A stretch of DNA of 44,752 bases from a virus, in IMG/VR virus record IMGVR_UViG_3300034407_000682, positions 1 through 44,752 of that record. One strand, 5' to 3'. Shown here piece by piece: positions 1 to 8,049 of the stretch. Numbering within the stretch: position 1 is the stretch's first letter; every line of letters starts with the position of its first letter. Position numbers and translations under genes: made by a program. The notes beneath the pieces are model-generated. The model ran no database searches. It had not been told where the DNA came from and was given only the letters and a program-made list of their open reading frames with translations.

Positions 1-2907
1 GATGAGTCAGCTGACAAACTATTAACAGCAGGTTCTACAACTATAGACATTGTTAAAGATAAACTATTAATAGGTAGTACAGCAGTTACAACTACAGCAG
101 CTGAGTTAAATATTCTAGATGGTGTTACAAGTACAACAGCAGAGCTAAACATACTTGATGGTGTTACTAGTACTGCTTCTGAACTTAATATTTTAGATGG
201 CGTAACAAGTACCGCATCAGAGTTAAACATACTTGATGGTGTAACAAGTACTACCGCAGAACTTAACATATTAGACGGTGTTACAAGTACAACAGCTGAA
301 CTTAACATACTTGATGGAGTTACAGCAACTGCGTCAGAAATAAATTTAATAGATGGCAATACTAGCCGTGGCACAACTGCTGTAGCTTCTGGTGATGGTA
401 TACTTATAAATGATGCTGGCACAATGAGAATGACTAATGTAGACACTGTATCTACTTATTTTTCTAGTCATAACGTAGGTGGTGGTAACATTGTAACTAC
501 TGGAGCATTGAACTCTGGAAGCATTACATCAGGTTTTGGAGCTATAGATAATGGCTCATCTAATATTAGCACAACAGGTACAGTTACTTTTGGTAGTTTA
601 TCAGATGGTACAATAACAGCTACAGCTTTTGTAGACGAGGATGATATGTCCTCTGACTCTGCAACTCTCATACCTACACAGCAATCAGTTAAAGCGTATG
701 TAGATGGTCAAGACTTTGCAGCTACTAGTTTTGTTATGGAAGATGGAGACGGTACAGAAGTTACTATTACTAAAAACAAAGAAATGAAATTTGTTGAAGG
801 TGGTGGTATAGACATTAACTGGACTGACACTGACAATGGTACAGATGGAGATCCTTACGATTTAACTTTTACAATAAATGCAGCTCAAACAGATATTACA
901 TCTATATATGCTACTGATTTAATTATAGGTGAAGATGCTCAAACGGCAATAGACTTTGGCACAGCAAATGAAATTGATTTTAAAGTAGATAATGCTGCAA
1001 GACTTACATTAACGTCAGGAGCTTTATATCCTGTAACAGACAATCAAATAGATTTAGGAACAAGTTCTTTAGAGTTTAAAGATGCTTACTTTGATGGTAC
1101 AGTAACAGCTGATGCGTTTGCTGGCCCACTTACAGGTAATGTTACAGGTAATGTTTCTGGTACTGCTGCTACTGTAACAGGTGCTGCTCAATCAAACATT
1201 ACGTCATTAGGTACATTAACTGCGTTAACTGTTGATAATGTTGTTATTAATGGTGCAACAATAGGACATGGTGATGATACTGATTTAATGACAGTAGCCA
1301 ATGGTGTTTTAACTGTAGCTGGTGAAGTCTCAATGACTACGTTAGATATTGGCGGTACTAATGTTACCAGTACCGCAGCAGAACTTAATATTCTTGATGG
1401 TGTTACCAGTACTGCAGCCGAATTAAACATTTTAGATGGTGTGACAACTACTGCCGCTGAAATAAACCTAATAGATGGTGGAACAGCTAGAGGAACTACC
1501 GCAGTAGCTAGTGGCGACGGAATACTAATTAACGACGCTGGCACAATGCGTATGACAAATGTTGATACGGTGTCTACATACTTTGCTTCTCATTCAGTAG
1601 GTGGAGGTAATATTGTTACGACAGGTGCATTAAACTCTGGAAGCATTACTAGTGGCTTTGGGGCAATAGATAACGGTTCTTCAGCTATCACAACCACTGG
1701 AGTTATTACAGGCGGTACAGTAGAAGCTACAACTGATACAGCGGCAGGTGATAATGCGGCAATAGGGTATACATCTGCGGAAGGGTTGATACTTACTGGG
1801 CAAGGTTCAACATCAGATGTAACTATAAAAAACGATGCCGATGCTACGGTTATAAGTATACCGACAGGCACAAGCAATGTTTCTATTGGAGAAACTGCCA
1901 CCACAGCTAGATTTAATGCTCATAAATCAAGTGTTGTATATGCAGAACTAGGGACTGCAACTAACGGACATTTCTTTAGCGCTCAAAGTGATGACAACAC
2001 CGATGCGTTTGAAATTTATCAACAACATGGCTCAAATACTACTAGAAATACTTTTGTTATAACTGATAATCATACTGGTTCAAAAGGAGAAACATTTTTA
2101 GTTAGAGGTGATGGCAGAGTAGGTATAGGTACAACTGCCCCAGACAGTCTTGTAGAAATTGCTAGTGGTGGAGCGACTACTGCTAAAGTCTCAACTAGCG
2201 CAACAAACAGTTACGCCGAAATGATTTTTGAAGATGGTAATGCTGGCTATGGCTTTCAGGTAAGGTCAGATGGAGCGCAGTCAATAGCAACAGGCTCTAT
2301 GGTAATTAATGATAGAGATACTGGAAGTTTTCCTGTTGTTATAAATGAAGGCAACGCTTCAAATACATTATTTATAGGTGGAAGCAATGTTTTAATTCAA
2401 TCAGCAACAAATTATTCCGACGGTTCTATCGGCAATGGGTGTTTTCAACTTGATGGTCTCAATGGCTCAAGAATAGGAATGACATGCCGAGCTAAAAATA
2501 GTGATGGTAGTGCGTTTGTCACATCAGCCACGGGTTTAATAGGGTTTGTTAATGGTAATGGAGCAGTTGGTAATATTTCTACAGATGGCTCGGCAACCGT
2601 TTATAACACAAGCTCTGACTACAGATTAAAAGAAAATGTTAGTTATACTTTTGATGCAACTACAAGACTAAAACAACTTAAACCAGCAAGATTTAATTTT
2701 AAAGCAGATGCAGACAAAACAGTAGATGGGTTTTTAGCTCATGAGGTGTCTAGCATTGTTCCAGAAGCTATCACAGGCACGAAAGATGCAGTAGCCGACA
2801 ATGGCGACCCAATCTATCAATGTATAGACCAAAGTAAGTTAGTGCCATTACTGGTTAAAACAATACAAGAACTCGAAGCTAGAATAACCGCATTGGAGGC
2901 AGGATAA
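1..2907 (+). CDS. Tail fibre with C-terminal self-cleaving chaperone domain (5' partial)
   Basis: The frame is open from base 1, so the N-terminus lies outside the window. The visible protein is a Thr/Ser/Gly-rich beta-repeat fibre. It begins with tandem 13-residue repeats around ELNILDG, and a second cluster lies at about 1366-1480. The C-terminus (about 2617-2890) matches the Peptidase_S74 / endosialidase intramolecular chaperone: SDYRLKENV, then LKPARFNFK, GFLAHEV and a final coiled coil. In this family the chaperone trimerises the fibre and cuts itself off at the Ser of the S-D-x-R-L-K motif. The likely role is host receptor binding at the virion tail. The next gene starts one base inside the stop (TAATG). 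Receptor and host are unknown. Confidence 0.88.
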   Translation, partial: DESADKLLTAGSTTIDIVKDKLLIGSTAVTTTAAELNILDGVTSTTAELNILDGVTSTASELNILDGVTSTASELNILDGVTSTTAELNILDGVTSTTAELNILDGVTATASEINLIDGNTSRGTTAVASGDGILINDAGTMRMTNVDTVSTYFSSHNVGGGNIVTTGALNSGSITSGFGAIDNGSSNISTTGTVTFGSLSDGTITATAFVDEDDMSSDSATLIPTQQSVKAYVDGQDFAATSFVMEDGDGTEVTITKNKEMKFVEGGGIDINWTDTDNGTDGDPYDLTFTINAAQTDITSIYATDLIIGEDAQTAIDFGTANEIDFKVDNAARLTLTSGALYPVTDNQIDLGTSSLEFKDAYFDGTVTADAFAGPLTGNVTGNVSGTAATVTGAAQSNITSLGTLTALTVDNVVINGATIGHGDDTDLMTVANGVLTVAGEVSMTTLDIGGTNVTSTAAELNILDGVTSTAAELNILDGVTTTAAEINLIDGGTARGTTAVASGDGILINDAGTMRMTNVDTVSTYFASHSVGGGNIVTTGALNSGSITSGFGAIDNGSSAITTTGVITGGTVEATTDTAAGDNAAIGYTSAEGLILTGQGSTSDVTIKNDADATVISIPTGTSNVSIGETATTARFNAHKSSVVYAELGTATNGHFFSAQSDDNTDAFEIYQQHGSNTTRNTFVITDNHTGSKGETFLVRGDGRVGIGTTAPDSLVEIASGGATTAKVSTSATNSYAEMIFEDGNAGYGFQVRSDGAQSIATGSMVINDRDTGSFPVVINEGNASNTLFIGGSNVLIQSATNYSDGSIGNGCFQLDGLNGSRIGMTCRAKNSDGSAFVTSATGLIGFVNGNGAVGNISTDGSATVYNTSSDYRLKENVSYTFDATTRLKQLKPARFNFKADADKTVDGFLAHEVSSIVPEAITGTKDAVADNGDPIYQCIDQSKLVPLLVKTIQELEARITALEAG
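85..357 (+). repeat. Tandem 39-bp (13-codon) fibre repeats
   Basis: Seven in-frame copies of a unit reading roughly VTSTTAELNILDG follow each other. The last is a variant ending in EINLIDG. The peptide is nearly constant, but the codons differ from copy to copy: Leu as cta, tta or ctt; Ile as att or ata; Gly as ggt, ggc or gga. The DNA copies are therefore clearly divergent. Confidence 0.9.
1366..1480 (+). repeat. Second cluster of the 13-codon fibre repeats
   Basis: Two more AELNILDG units and one AEINLIDG unit are followed by a block of roughly 70 residues that almost repeats the one after the first cluster (RGTTAVASGDGILINDAG, MRMTNVDTVSTYF, GGGNIVTTGALNSGSI and SGFGAIDNGSS). The fibre thus contains a long internal duplication. 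Confidence 0.85.
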
Positions 2908-3242
2908 TGGCTAACACATACACATGGAGTTTTAAGCAACTAGACACAGTAAAAACTGAGGGATCGTTAAGTGACGTAGTTAAATCTATTCACTGGCGGC
3001 TTACGGGCACGAGCGATGCAAAAACTCCAAATAACACAGCAGACGTTTATAGACAAACATATCTAGGTGCTGCAGATGCAGATAACTTTACAGCTTTTAA
3101 TAGTTTGACTAAGGATTGGTGTAAAGCACAGGTGCTGGCAAACATAGAAAAAACTGAAGCAGAGCTAAAAGCTGATATAGATGCACAACTTACAAAACTA
3201 GACACACCCACATCTGAAGGAAAACTACCATCATCTTGGTAA
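2907..3242 (+). CDS. Small fibre-linked protein, unknown function
   Basis: The 111-residue product starts one base inside the fibre stop codon, so it is translationally coupled to the fibre. It has a predicted beta-rich N-terminal half (YTWSFKQLDTVKTEGSLSDVV and HWRLTGTSD) and a helical C-terminal half ending in PSSW. The layout resembles the small DUF7936-type proteins encoded beside marine phage tail genes, but I offer that family only tentatively. A tail or fibre accessory role is inferred from position. Confidence 0.75.
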   Translation: MANTYTWSFKQLDTVKTEGSLSDVVKSIHWRLTGTSDAKTPNNTADVYRQTYLGAADADNFTAFNSLTKDWCKAQVLANIEKTEAELKADIDAQLTKLDTPTSEGKLPSSW

Positions 3243-3258
3243 AACAAAGGAGATAATA

Positions 3259-3504
3259 ATGCCAAACATGAAACAAAGTGGCGTACAGCCAACACCACAA
3301 GACTACTTAAACCCTTCACCAAAAATTTCTGGAGGAGCTAATAACATTTACAATCCTCCTGTATCTAAGGTAGCTAGTACTTCTATCTATCTAACTGACT
3401 CACAACCTGTTGGTGGTGGAGCAAATAGTATACAGCATCCAGAAGCTCCTAGAGTAGCTGGTGGAGCTAATGACATTTATTTGAGAGACAATGAGACAGT
3501 CTGA
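3259..3504 (+). CDS. Small Gly/Asn/Pro-rich repeat protein
   Basis: The 81-residue protein is preceded by a strong ribosome binding site (AAAGGAG, 7-8 nt before ATG). It contains three related short units (GGANNIYNPP, GGANSIQHP, GGANDIYLRD), so it is a low-complexity repeat protein without cysteine. It lies between fibre-linked genes, and its stop overlaps the next start (TGATG). Family unknown; probably a minor structural or fibre-associated protein. Confidence 0.7.
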   Translation: MPNMKQSGVQPTPQDYLNPSPKISGGANNIYNPPVSKVASTSIYLTDSQPVGGGANSIQHPEAPRVAGGANDIYLRDNETV

Positions 3505-3713
3505 TGGATCTAAACAATGCTGCTGTAGAAGCTCTAGAAAGAATAGCAATGCACGAAAAAGAGTGTGCTGCAAGGTGGGCGGAAGTTGCTGTGGAGCTTC
3601 GGGAGCTGAATCAGAAAGCTCAAACTCATGCTGCAAGGTGGGAGAAGTTAGCATGGTTTGTGGTTGTAACAGTAACGGGTAGTATGGGTACTCTTGTAAT
3701 GGGAATGATATAA
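3504..3713 (+). CDS. Small single-span membrane protein
   Basis: The 69-residue protein has a charged helical N-terminus with two cysteine/alanine-rich repeats (KECAARWAEVAVE and THAARWEKLA) and a C-terminal hydrophobic helix (about residues 48-68, WFVVVTVTGSMGTLVMGMI). It overlaps both neighbours by one base (TGATG and TAATG). Size and topology resemble holin-like or tail-linked membrane proteins, but no family is recognised. Confidence 0.7.
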   Translation: MDLNNAAVEALERIAMHEKECAARWAEVAVELRELNQKAQTHAARWEKLAWFVVVTVTGSMGTLVMGMI

Positions 3714-6286
3714 TGGGACTTTTTACAATTGTAGAGGGAAAACTACAGCCAGTAATACCCAATGCTACAACAACAGCAAACACAGAAAGCACAGAAAGCA
3801 CAGGAAGCACACCAATGGTAGAAAAATACGAAGAAAAAACACCAGAACAAATCGCAGAAGAAGCAGGAAAATTAAAAGCTAATGTAGTTTCTGGAGATGC
3901 TACTATTCAAACTACTGATGTTAAACAGATGGCTGATCCAACTAATGTTGCTCAACCTACAGCTGTTGTAGCCCCTACTGTAACTACTAATGAAAGTGCA
4001 ACAGTTCAGGCAGGCCAACAAGCTCCTATAACTGCTGCAACAATGGAAGCAGCTACCGCAGGAGACTTAGCAGCTACTCAAGCAGCTCAAGGTACTGTAA
4101 CTCAAACAGCTACGGCACAAGGGCCAGAGTTTACTGACGCTAACAAAGTAGCTACTGCTCAACGTGATGCTGCTCAAGAAACTGCAGCACAGGCTCAAGT
4201 ACAAGACTTTACTATGGATACAAAGTCTATGGTAGATCAAGTTACAGGACAACAAGTTACTGTAGCCGCTACTCCAGCCGCAGAGCAACAACAACGAGAA
4301 GCTATTACAGGTGTTTCTGCAACTGATGGTGAAGCTGCTCAAATTATAAATACAGCAGGTTACGAAGCAGCACAACGCAGAACTGTTACAGGAACAGAAG
4401 CTAAAGGTGCAGCAGCGTCTATGGTTGCAGAGGTTGGTAATATACCAGCAGACATTAGTGCAGCTATTGTAGAAGATCCTGCTACAGTTACAGCACAAGT
4501 AGATACACAACCTGTAGAAGTACAAGCAGCTATTGCAGCACTTCCTACGTCAGCGTTAGTATCATCACAAATGGAAACTCTTTTAGCAGGTATAGATGAT
4601 GGAGTAACTCCTACATGGGCTAGACCAGCCGTAGCAGCAGTGCAAAGTCAAATGGCTGCTAGAGGACTTAGTGTTTCTACTGTTGGTAGAGACGCTTTAT
4701 TTAATGCAATTATTCAATCAGCAATGCCTATAGCACAAAGCAATGCACAGGCACTACAACAAAGAGCAGCTCAAAACTTATCAAATGAACAACAAGCTAA
4801 CTTAGCACAAGCTACACAATCTATGCAACTACGCATGGCTAATCTTTCTAATAGGCAAACTAGCGCATCACAAACTGCACAAATGGCACAGCAAATGAAT
4901 GTTATGCAAAGTCAGTTTAGACAAGATGCTACAATGCTTTCTGCTCAACAGCAACAACAAACTGCAATGCAAAACTTGCAAAATCGTCAGCAAGCAGCAA
5001 CACTTAATTTACAAGCTCAACAAGCTACCAATGCTCAAAATTTAGGAAACGAGCAACAGGTAAATCTTGCTAACTTACAGATAGAAGCACAAGCTGCTGG
5101 AGCTGACCAAGCTGCTGTTAACCAAGAAAGACTTGCAGAGATGCAAACAGCTGCAGACTTTTTAGCAAAAAACTCTGCATTTAAACAGCAGATGGATTTA
5201 GCAAATCTTTCTAACGATCAACAAATGCGTCTTGCAAATTTAACTGCGTTGAATCAGGCATCTTCAGAAAACTTAACAGCAGCCCAACAAACAGAGTTAG
5301 CAAATCTTAATAGAACTTTAGAGACTAACAAGCTTCAAGCGCAAATAGCACAACAGATGGGATTAGCTCAGTTAAATGTAGACCAACAAACAGCAATACA
5401 AAATGCTAATACTGTTGCTCGAATAGATATGACTAAGTTTAATGCAGATCAACAAACTGCATTAGCTAATAGTAAGTTTATGCAATCCATGACTATGGCA
5501 GATTTTAATGCTGAGCAACAATCAGCAATGCAAAATGCTACTGCGATGGCTAGTATGGATATGGCAGCAGCAGATCAAAGAACTAAATTAGCAATTACAA
5601 ATGCTCAAAACTTTTTACAAATGGACATGGCTAATTTAAATAATTCACAACAAGCTATTATTTTAGATCAACAAGCAATGCAACAAAGAATGTTATCAGA
5701 TCAAGCAGCTCAAAATGCTGCAAGACAATTTAATGCTACGTCTGAAAATCAAACAAATCAATTTATGGCAAACTTAGCGCAGCAAATAGAACTTCAAAAT
5801 ACATCTATGATGAACTCTATGAATCAATTTAATGCTTCAGAAGCTAATAAAGCTAGTGCTATAAATGCTCAAAATTCTACAGATGCTCAAAAATTTAATG
5901 AACAGTTAATAAGTCAAGTTAATCAATTTAATTCAGAATTAGATTTTAGAGCAGATCAATGGAATCAACAAAATGCACAAGCTGTAGAGCAGTCTAATAT
6001 AACTTGGCGTAGACAGTCTAACACAGCAGCTACAGCAGCTCAAAATGCAGCTAATTCACAAGCAGCACAATTTGCTTTTGGAATGAGTCAATCTGAACAA
6101 AATTATATATGGCAAGCTCTTAGAGATCAGGCAGCTTTTGACCAACAATCAAAAGAGCAAAAATTAGAAAGAGGTATGTCTATTTTAACATCTATATACG
6201 GTAATGGTGAATTAATGAAAGCGAAAGGTTATAAGTATTCTAGAGATACACTAGCTAAAAATTTAGAAAGTTTGCTAGGTTTCTAG
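3713..6286 (+). CDS. Large Gln/Ala-rich coiled-coil virion protein
   Basis: The 857-residue protein is dominated by Ala, Gln, Asn and Thr. From about residue 330 to 760 it is an almost continuous helical repeat of the type QQ-x-x-LANL-N-x-QQ, predicted to form long coiled coils. The N-terminal third is Thr/Ala/Val-rich and the C-terminus is a more ordinary mixed region (WQALRDQAAFDQQSKEQKLERG). Its place between fibre and internal virion genes suggests a structural tail or core protein. A short out-of-frame near-copy of its last codons follows the stop (6284-6304). Confidence 0.75.
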   Translation: MGLFTIVEGKLQPVIPNATTTANTESTESTGSTPMVEKYEEKTPEQIAEEAGKLKANVVSGDATIQTTDVKQMADPTNVAQPTAVVAPTVTTNESATVQAGQQAPITAATMEAATAGDLAATQAAQGTVTQTATAQGPEFTDANKVATAQRDAAQETAAQAQVQDFTMDTKSMVDQVTGQQVTVAATPAAEQQQREAITGVSATDGEAAQIINTAGYEAAQRRTVTGTEAKGAAASMVAEVGNIPADISAAIVEDPATVTAQVDTQPVEVQAAIAALPTSALVSSQMETLLAGIDDGVTPTWARPAVAAVQSQMAARGLSVSTVGRDALFNAIIQSAMPIAQSNAQALQQRAAQNLSNEQQANLAQATQSMQLRMANLSNRQTSASQTAQMAQQMNVMQSQFRQDATMLSAQQQQQTAMQNLQNRQQAATLNLQAQQATNAQNLGNEQQVNLANLQIEAQAAGADQAAVNQERLAEMQTAADFLAKNSAFKQQMDLANLSNDQQMRLANLTALNQASSENLTAAQQTELANLNRTLETNKLQAQIAQQMGLAQLNVDQQTAIQNANTVARIDMTKFNADQQTALANSKFMQSMTMADFNAEQQSAMQNATAMASMDMAAADQRTKLAITNAQNFLQMDMANLNNSQQAIILDQQAMQQRMLSDQAAQNAARQFNATSENQTNQFMANLAQQIELQNTSMMNSMNQFNASEANKASAINAQNSTDAQKFNEQLISQVNQFNSELDFRADQWNQQNAQAVEQSNITWRRQSNTAATAAQNAANSQAAQFAFGMSQSEQNYIWQALRDQAAFDQQSKEQKLERGMSILTSIYGNGELMKAKGYKYSRDTLAKNLESLLGF

Positions 6287-6318
6287 AAAATTTATTAGGT
6301 TTATAAGGAGAATAAGTA

Positions 6319-7470
6319 ATGGGATTTTTGAGTGTTTTCAAAAAACCTTTTAAAGCTATTGGAAAAGTTTTTAAAAAGGTAGGTAAATTTATTAAAAGTA
6401 ATTGGAAAAAACTTGGTAAATTTATGAACAAACTAGGTATTGCTGGTCAAATAGGTATGATGTTAATTACTGGAGCAGCTGGAAGTGCTTTAATGAGTGG
6501 TCTAGGAAGTATGGCTGGTAATTTAGGATTTAAAGCAGGATTAAATTCTATGATTCAAGCAGGAGGAATTAAAGGAACATTAGCTAAAATTGTAAAAACA
6601 GGAGTAAACAAAGTCATACAAACTGGTCAAGTAGCTTCTAAAGCTTTTAAAGGAACTATAGGCACAGTCACTGACATGGTTGGAGGAGTTGTTAAACCTG
6701 TTATACAAAGTATGGGTGAAATAATTGGAGTACCAGTTAAATCACCTATATTAGGTCAAGGTGGTGCAGGATTTACTGATACTGTTCTTGGTAACTGGAG
6801 TGATGCTTTAAAAAAAGGTAAGCTTAATCTTGTAGGAGCTAAAGATGCTGCAACAAGTTTAGTAACTGATTTTGATCCTCTTAAAAATTATTCTCTTGGT
6901 GGAGTAGGGCCAGATGCTTCTAGTTATGAAGATGCTACAGGAATTGCAGGAAAAGCATTTGAAAAAGTTGACCCAAATTCTACATTTCAAACAGATAAAT
7001 CATTATTAAGTCCTCAATCTGTAGAAGGAAAAACAGCTACGGATAGCATGTTTGGAGATCCAAATAAAGCACTAACAACTAAAATTAAACCAAAGTTAGA
7101 AAGTTTTAAATTTGATGCAGGGCCAACAACTGTAAATCCTGCAACAGTAGCAGAAAGTATTCCTAAAGAAGCGCGTGAAGGACTATTATCTAATTTTGAT
7201 GTAGGAGGAGCTTTTAGTTCAGCTACTAGTCAAGCTTTGCTTAGTGCTGCTCAAAGTAGACAAATATATACACCAACAGAAAATACTATGACATTACCAA
7301 ATCCTGAAATAGGTTTTAAATCTTTAATGCAAGTTGGCGTTGGGCAACCTACATTAGATTTTAGTGGTGGCTATGGTGCAATTGAAAACAGATTATTTAA
7401 TAATGATACGTTTAATAAAGCAACAGAAAATTTATACAATACTAAAATGGGTGTATCATACAACTTCTAA
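6319..7470 (+). CDS. Putative membrane-active internal virion protein
   Basis: The 383-residue product follows a strong AAGGAG site. Its first about 40 residues are a cationic amphipathic stretch (repeated VFKKP, IGKVFKKVGKF, NWKKLGKFM) that runs into a Gly/Ala-rich hydrophobic region (about 42-75, GQIGMMLITGAAGSALMSGL). That pattern suits membrane insertion. The rest is soluble and unrecognised. It lies among internal virion genes, so I infer a capsid or tail protein that perturbs the host envelope during DNA entry. Homology is not established. Confidence 0.7.
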   Translation: MGFLSVFKKPFKAIGKVFKKVGKFIKSNWKKLGKFMNKLGIAGQIGMMLITGAAGSALMSGLGSMAGNLGFKAGLNSMIQAGGIKGTLAKIVKTGVNKVIQTGQVASKAFKGTIGTVTDMVGGVVKPVIQSMGEIIGVPVKSPILGQGGAGFTDTVLGNWSDALKKGKLNLVGAKDAATSLVTDFDPLKNYSLGGVGPDASSYEDATGIAGKAFEKVDPNSTFQTDKSLLSPQSVEGKTATDSMFGDPNKALTTKIKPKLESFKFDAGPTTVNPATVAESIPKEAREGLLSNFDVGGAFSSATSQALLSAAQSRQIYTPTENTMTLPNPEIGFKSLMQVGVGQPTLDFSGGYGAIENRLFNNDTFNKATENLYNTKMGVSYNF

Positions 7471-7491
7471 ACTAGTTAATAAGGAATTAAA

Positions 7492-8049
7492 ATGGAATTT
7501 ACTGAACAAGAATATACTGATATGGCAACATCTACAAGGAGACCTATAGCTGGTCAGTCGCTAGTAGAAAGTCCTGATTCGCCTTCAGCATACACACAAC
7601 CTCCTAAATTTACTGATAAAGAATCAGCAATAAATTATTTTTTAGAGCTTTTTACAGAGCCTGAAAGATATGAATCTATTATGGAGTTGCTTGAAGAAGG
7701 TATGCCTGTTATGGATCTTGTTGAGTTATTTTTAAAAGAAAGCTTTCAAAAAGGTGAAATAAATCCTGACCTAATGTTGTTGTTAGCTGAACCTTTAGCT
7801 TACTTGCTTTTAGGTCTTTCTGAAAGAGAAGGTATACGAGCTACTATTGTAGATGATCCAGAAGATCCTGAAAACTACGATGATGACGATTATGATCCAG
7901 AAGATGAAAATGATGAAGATATTGAGTTTTTACAAAATCCTTTTAGAAGTAAAATACAACAAATTAAAACACCTCAAGATGATGAAGAACTTTTAATAGA
8001 TGAAAAATTAGAAAATGTTCCATCGTTAATGGAAAGGAGAACAGGTTAA
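7492..8049 (+). CDS. Acidic virion-region protein
   Basis: The 185-residue protein has an ordered helical middle (about 40-115, with LFTEPERYESIMELLEEG and PLAYLLLGLSEREG) and a very acidic Asp/Glu tract (about 120-150). Its stop overlaps the start of the next gene by one base. It sits among internal virion genes and may be a chaperone or scaffold for its neighbours, but no family is recognised. Confidence 0.7.
   Translation: MEFTEQEYTDMATSTRRPIAGQSLVESPDSPSAYTQPPKFTDKESAINYFLELFTEPERYESIMELLEEGMPVMDLVELFLKESFQKGEINPDLMLLLAEPLAYLLLGLSEREGIRATIVDDPEDPENYDDDDYDPEDENDEDIEFLQNPFRSKIQQIKTPQDDEELLIDEKLENVPSLMERRTG

Noticed and set aside
85-357. CRISPR-like array
   Set aside because: The 39-bp units are in-frame coding repeats with no constant repeat/variable spacer division.
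3491-3682. 63-codon Cys-rich frame overlapping the small membrane gene
   Set aside because: It lies almost entirely inside the 3504-3713 gene, which is coupled to both neighbours; Cys clusters come from the other frame's Ala/Gln codons.
4067-4525. Leftward 152-codon Cys/Ser-rich frame opposite the Gln/Ala-rich gene
   Set aside because: Typical antisense shadow of GCA/GCT/CAA-rich coding sequence.
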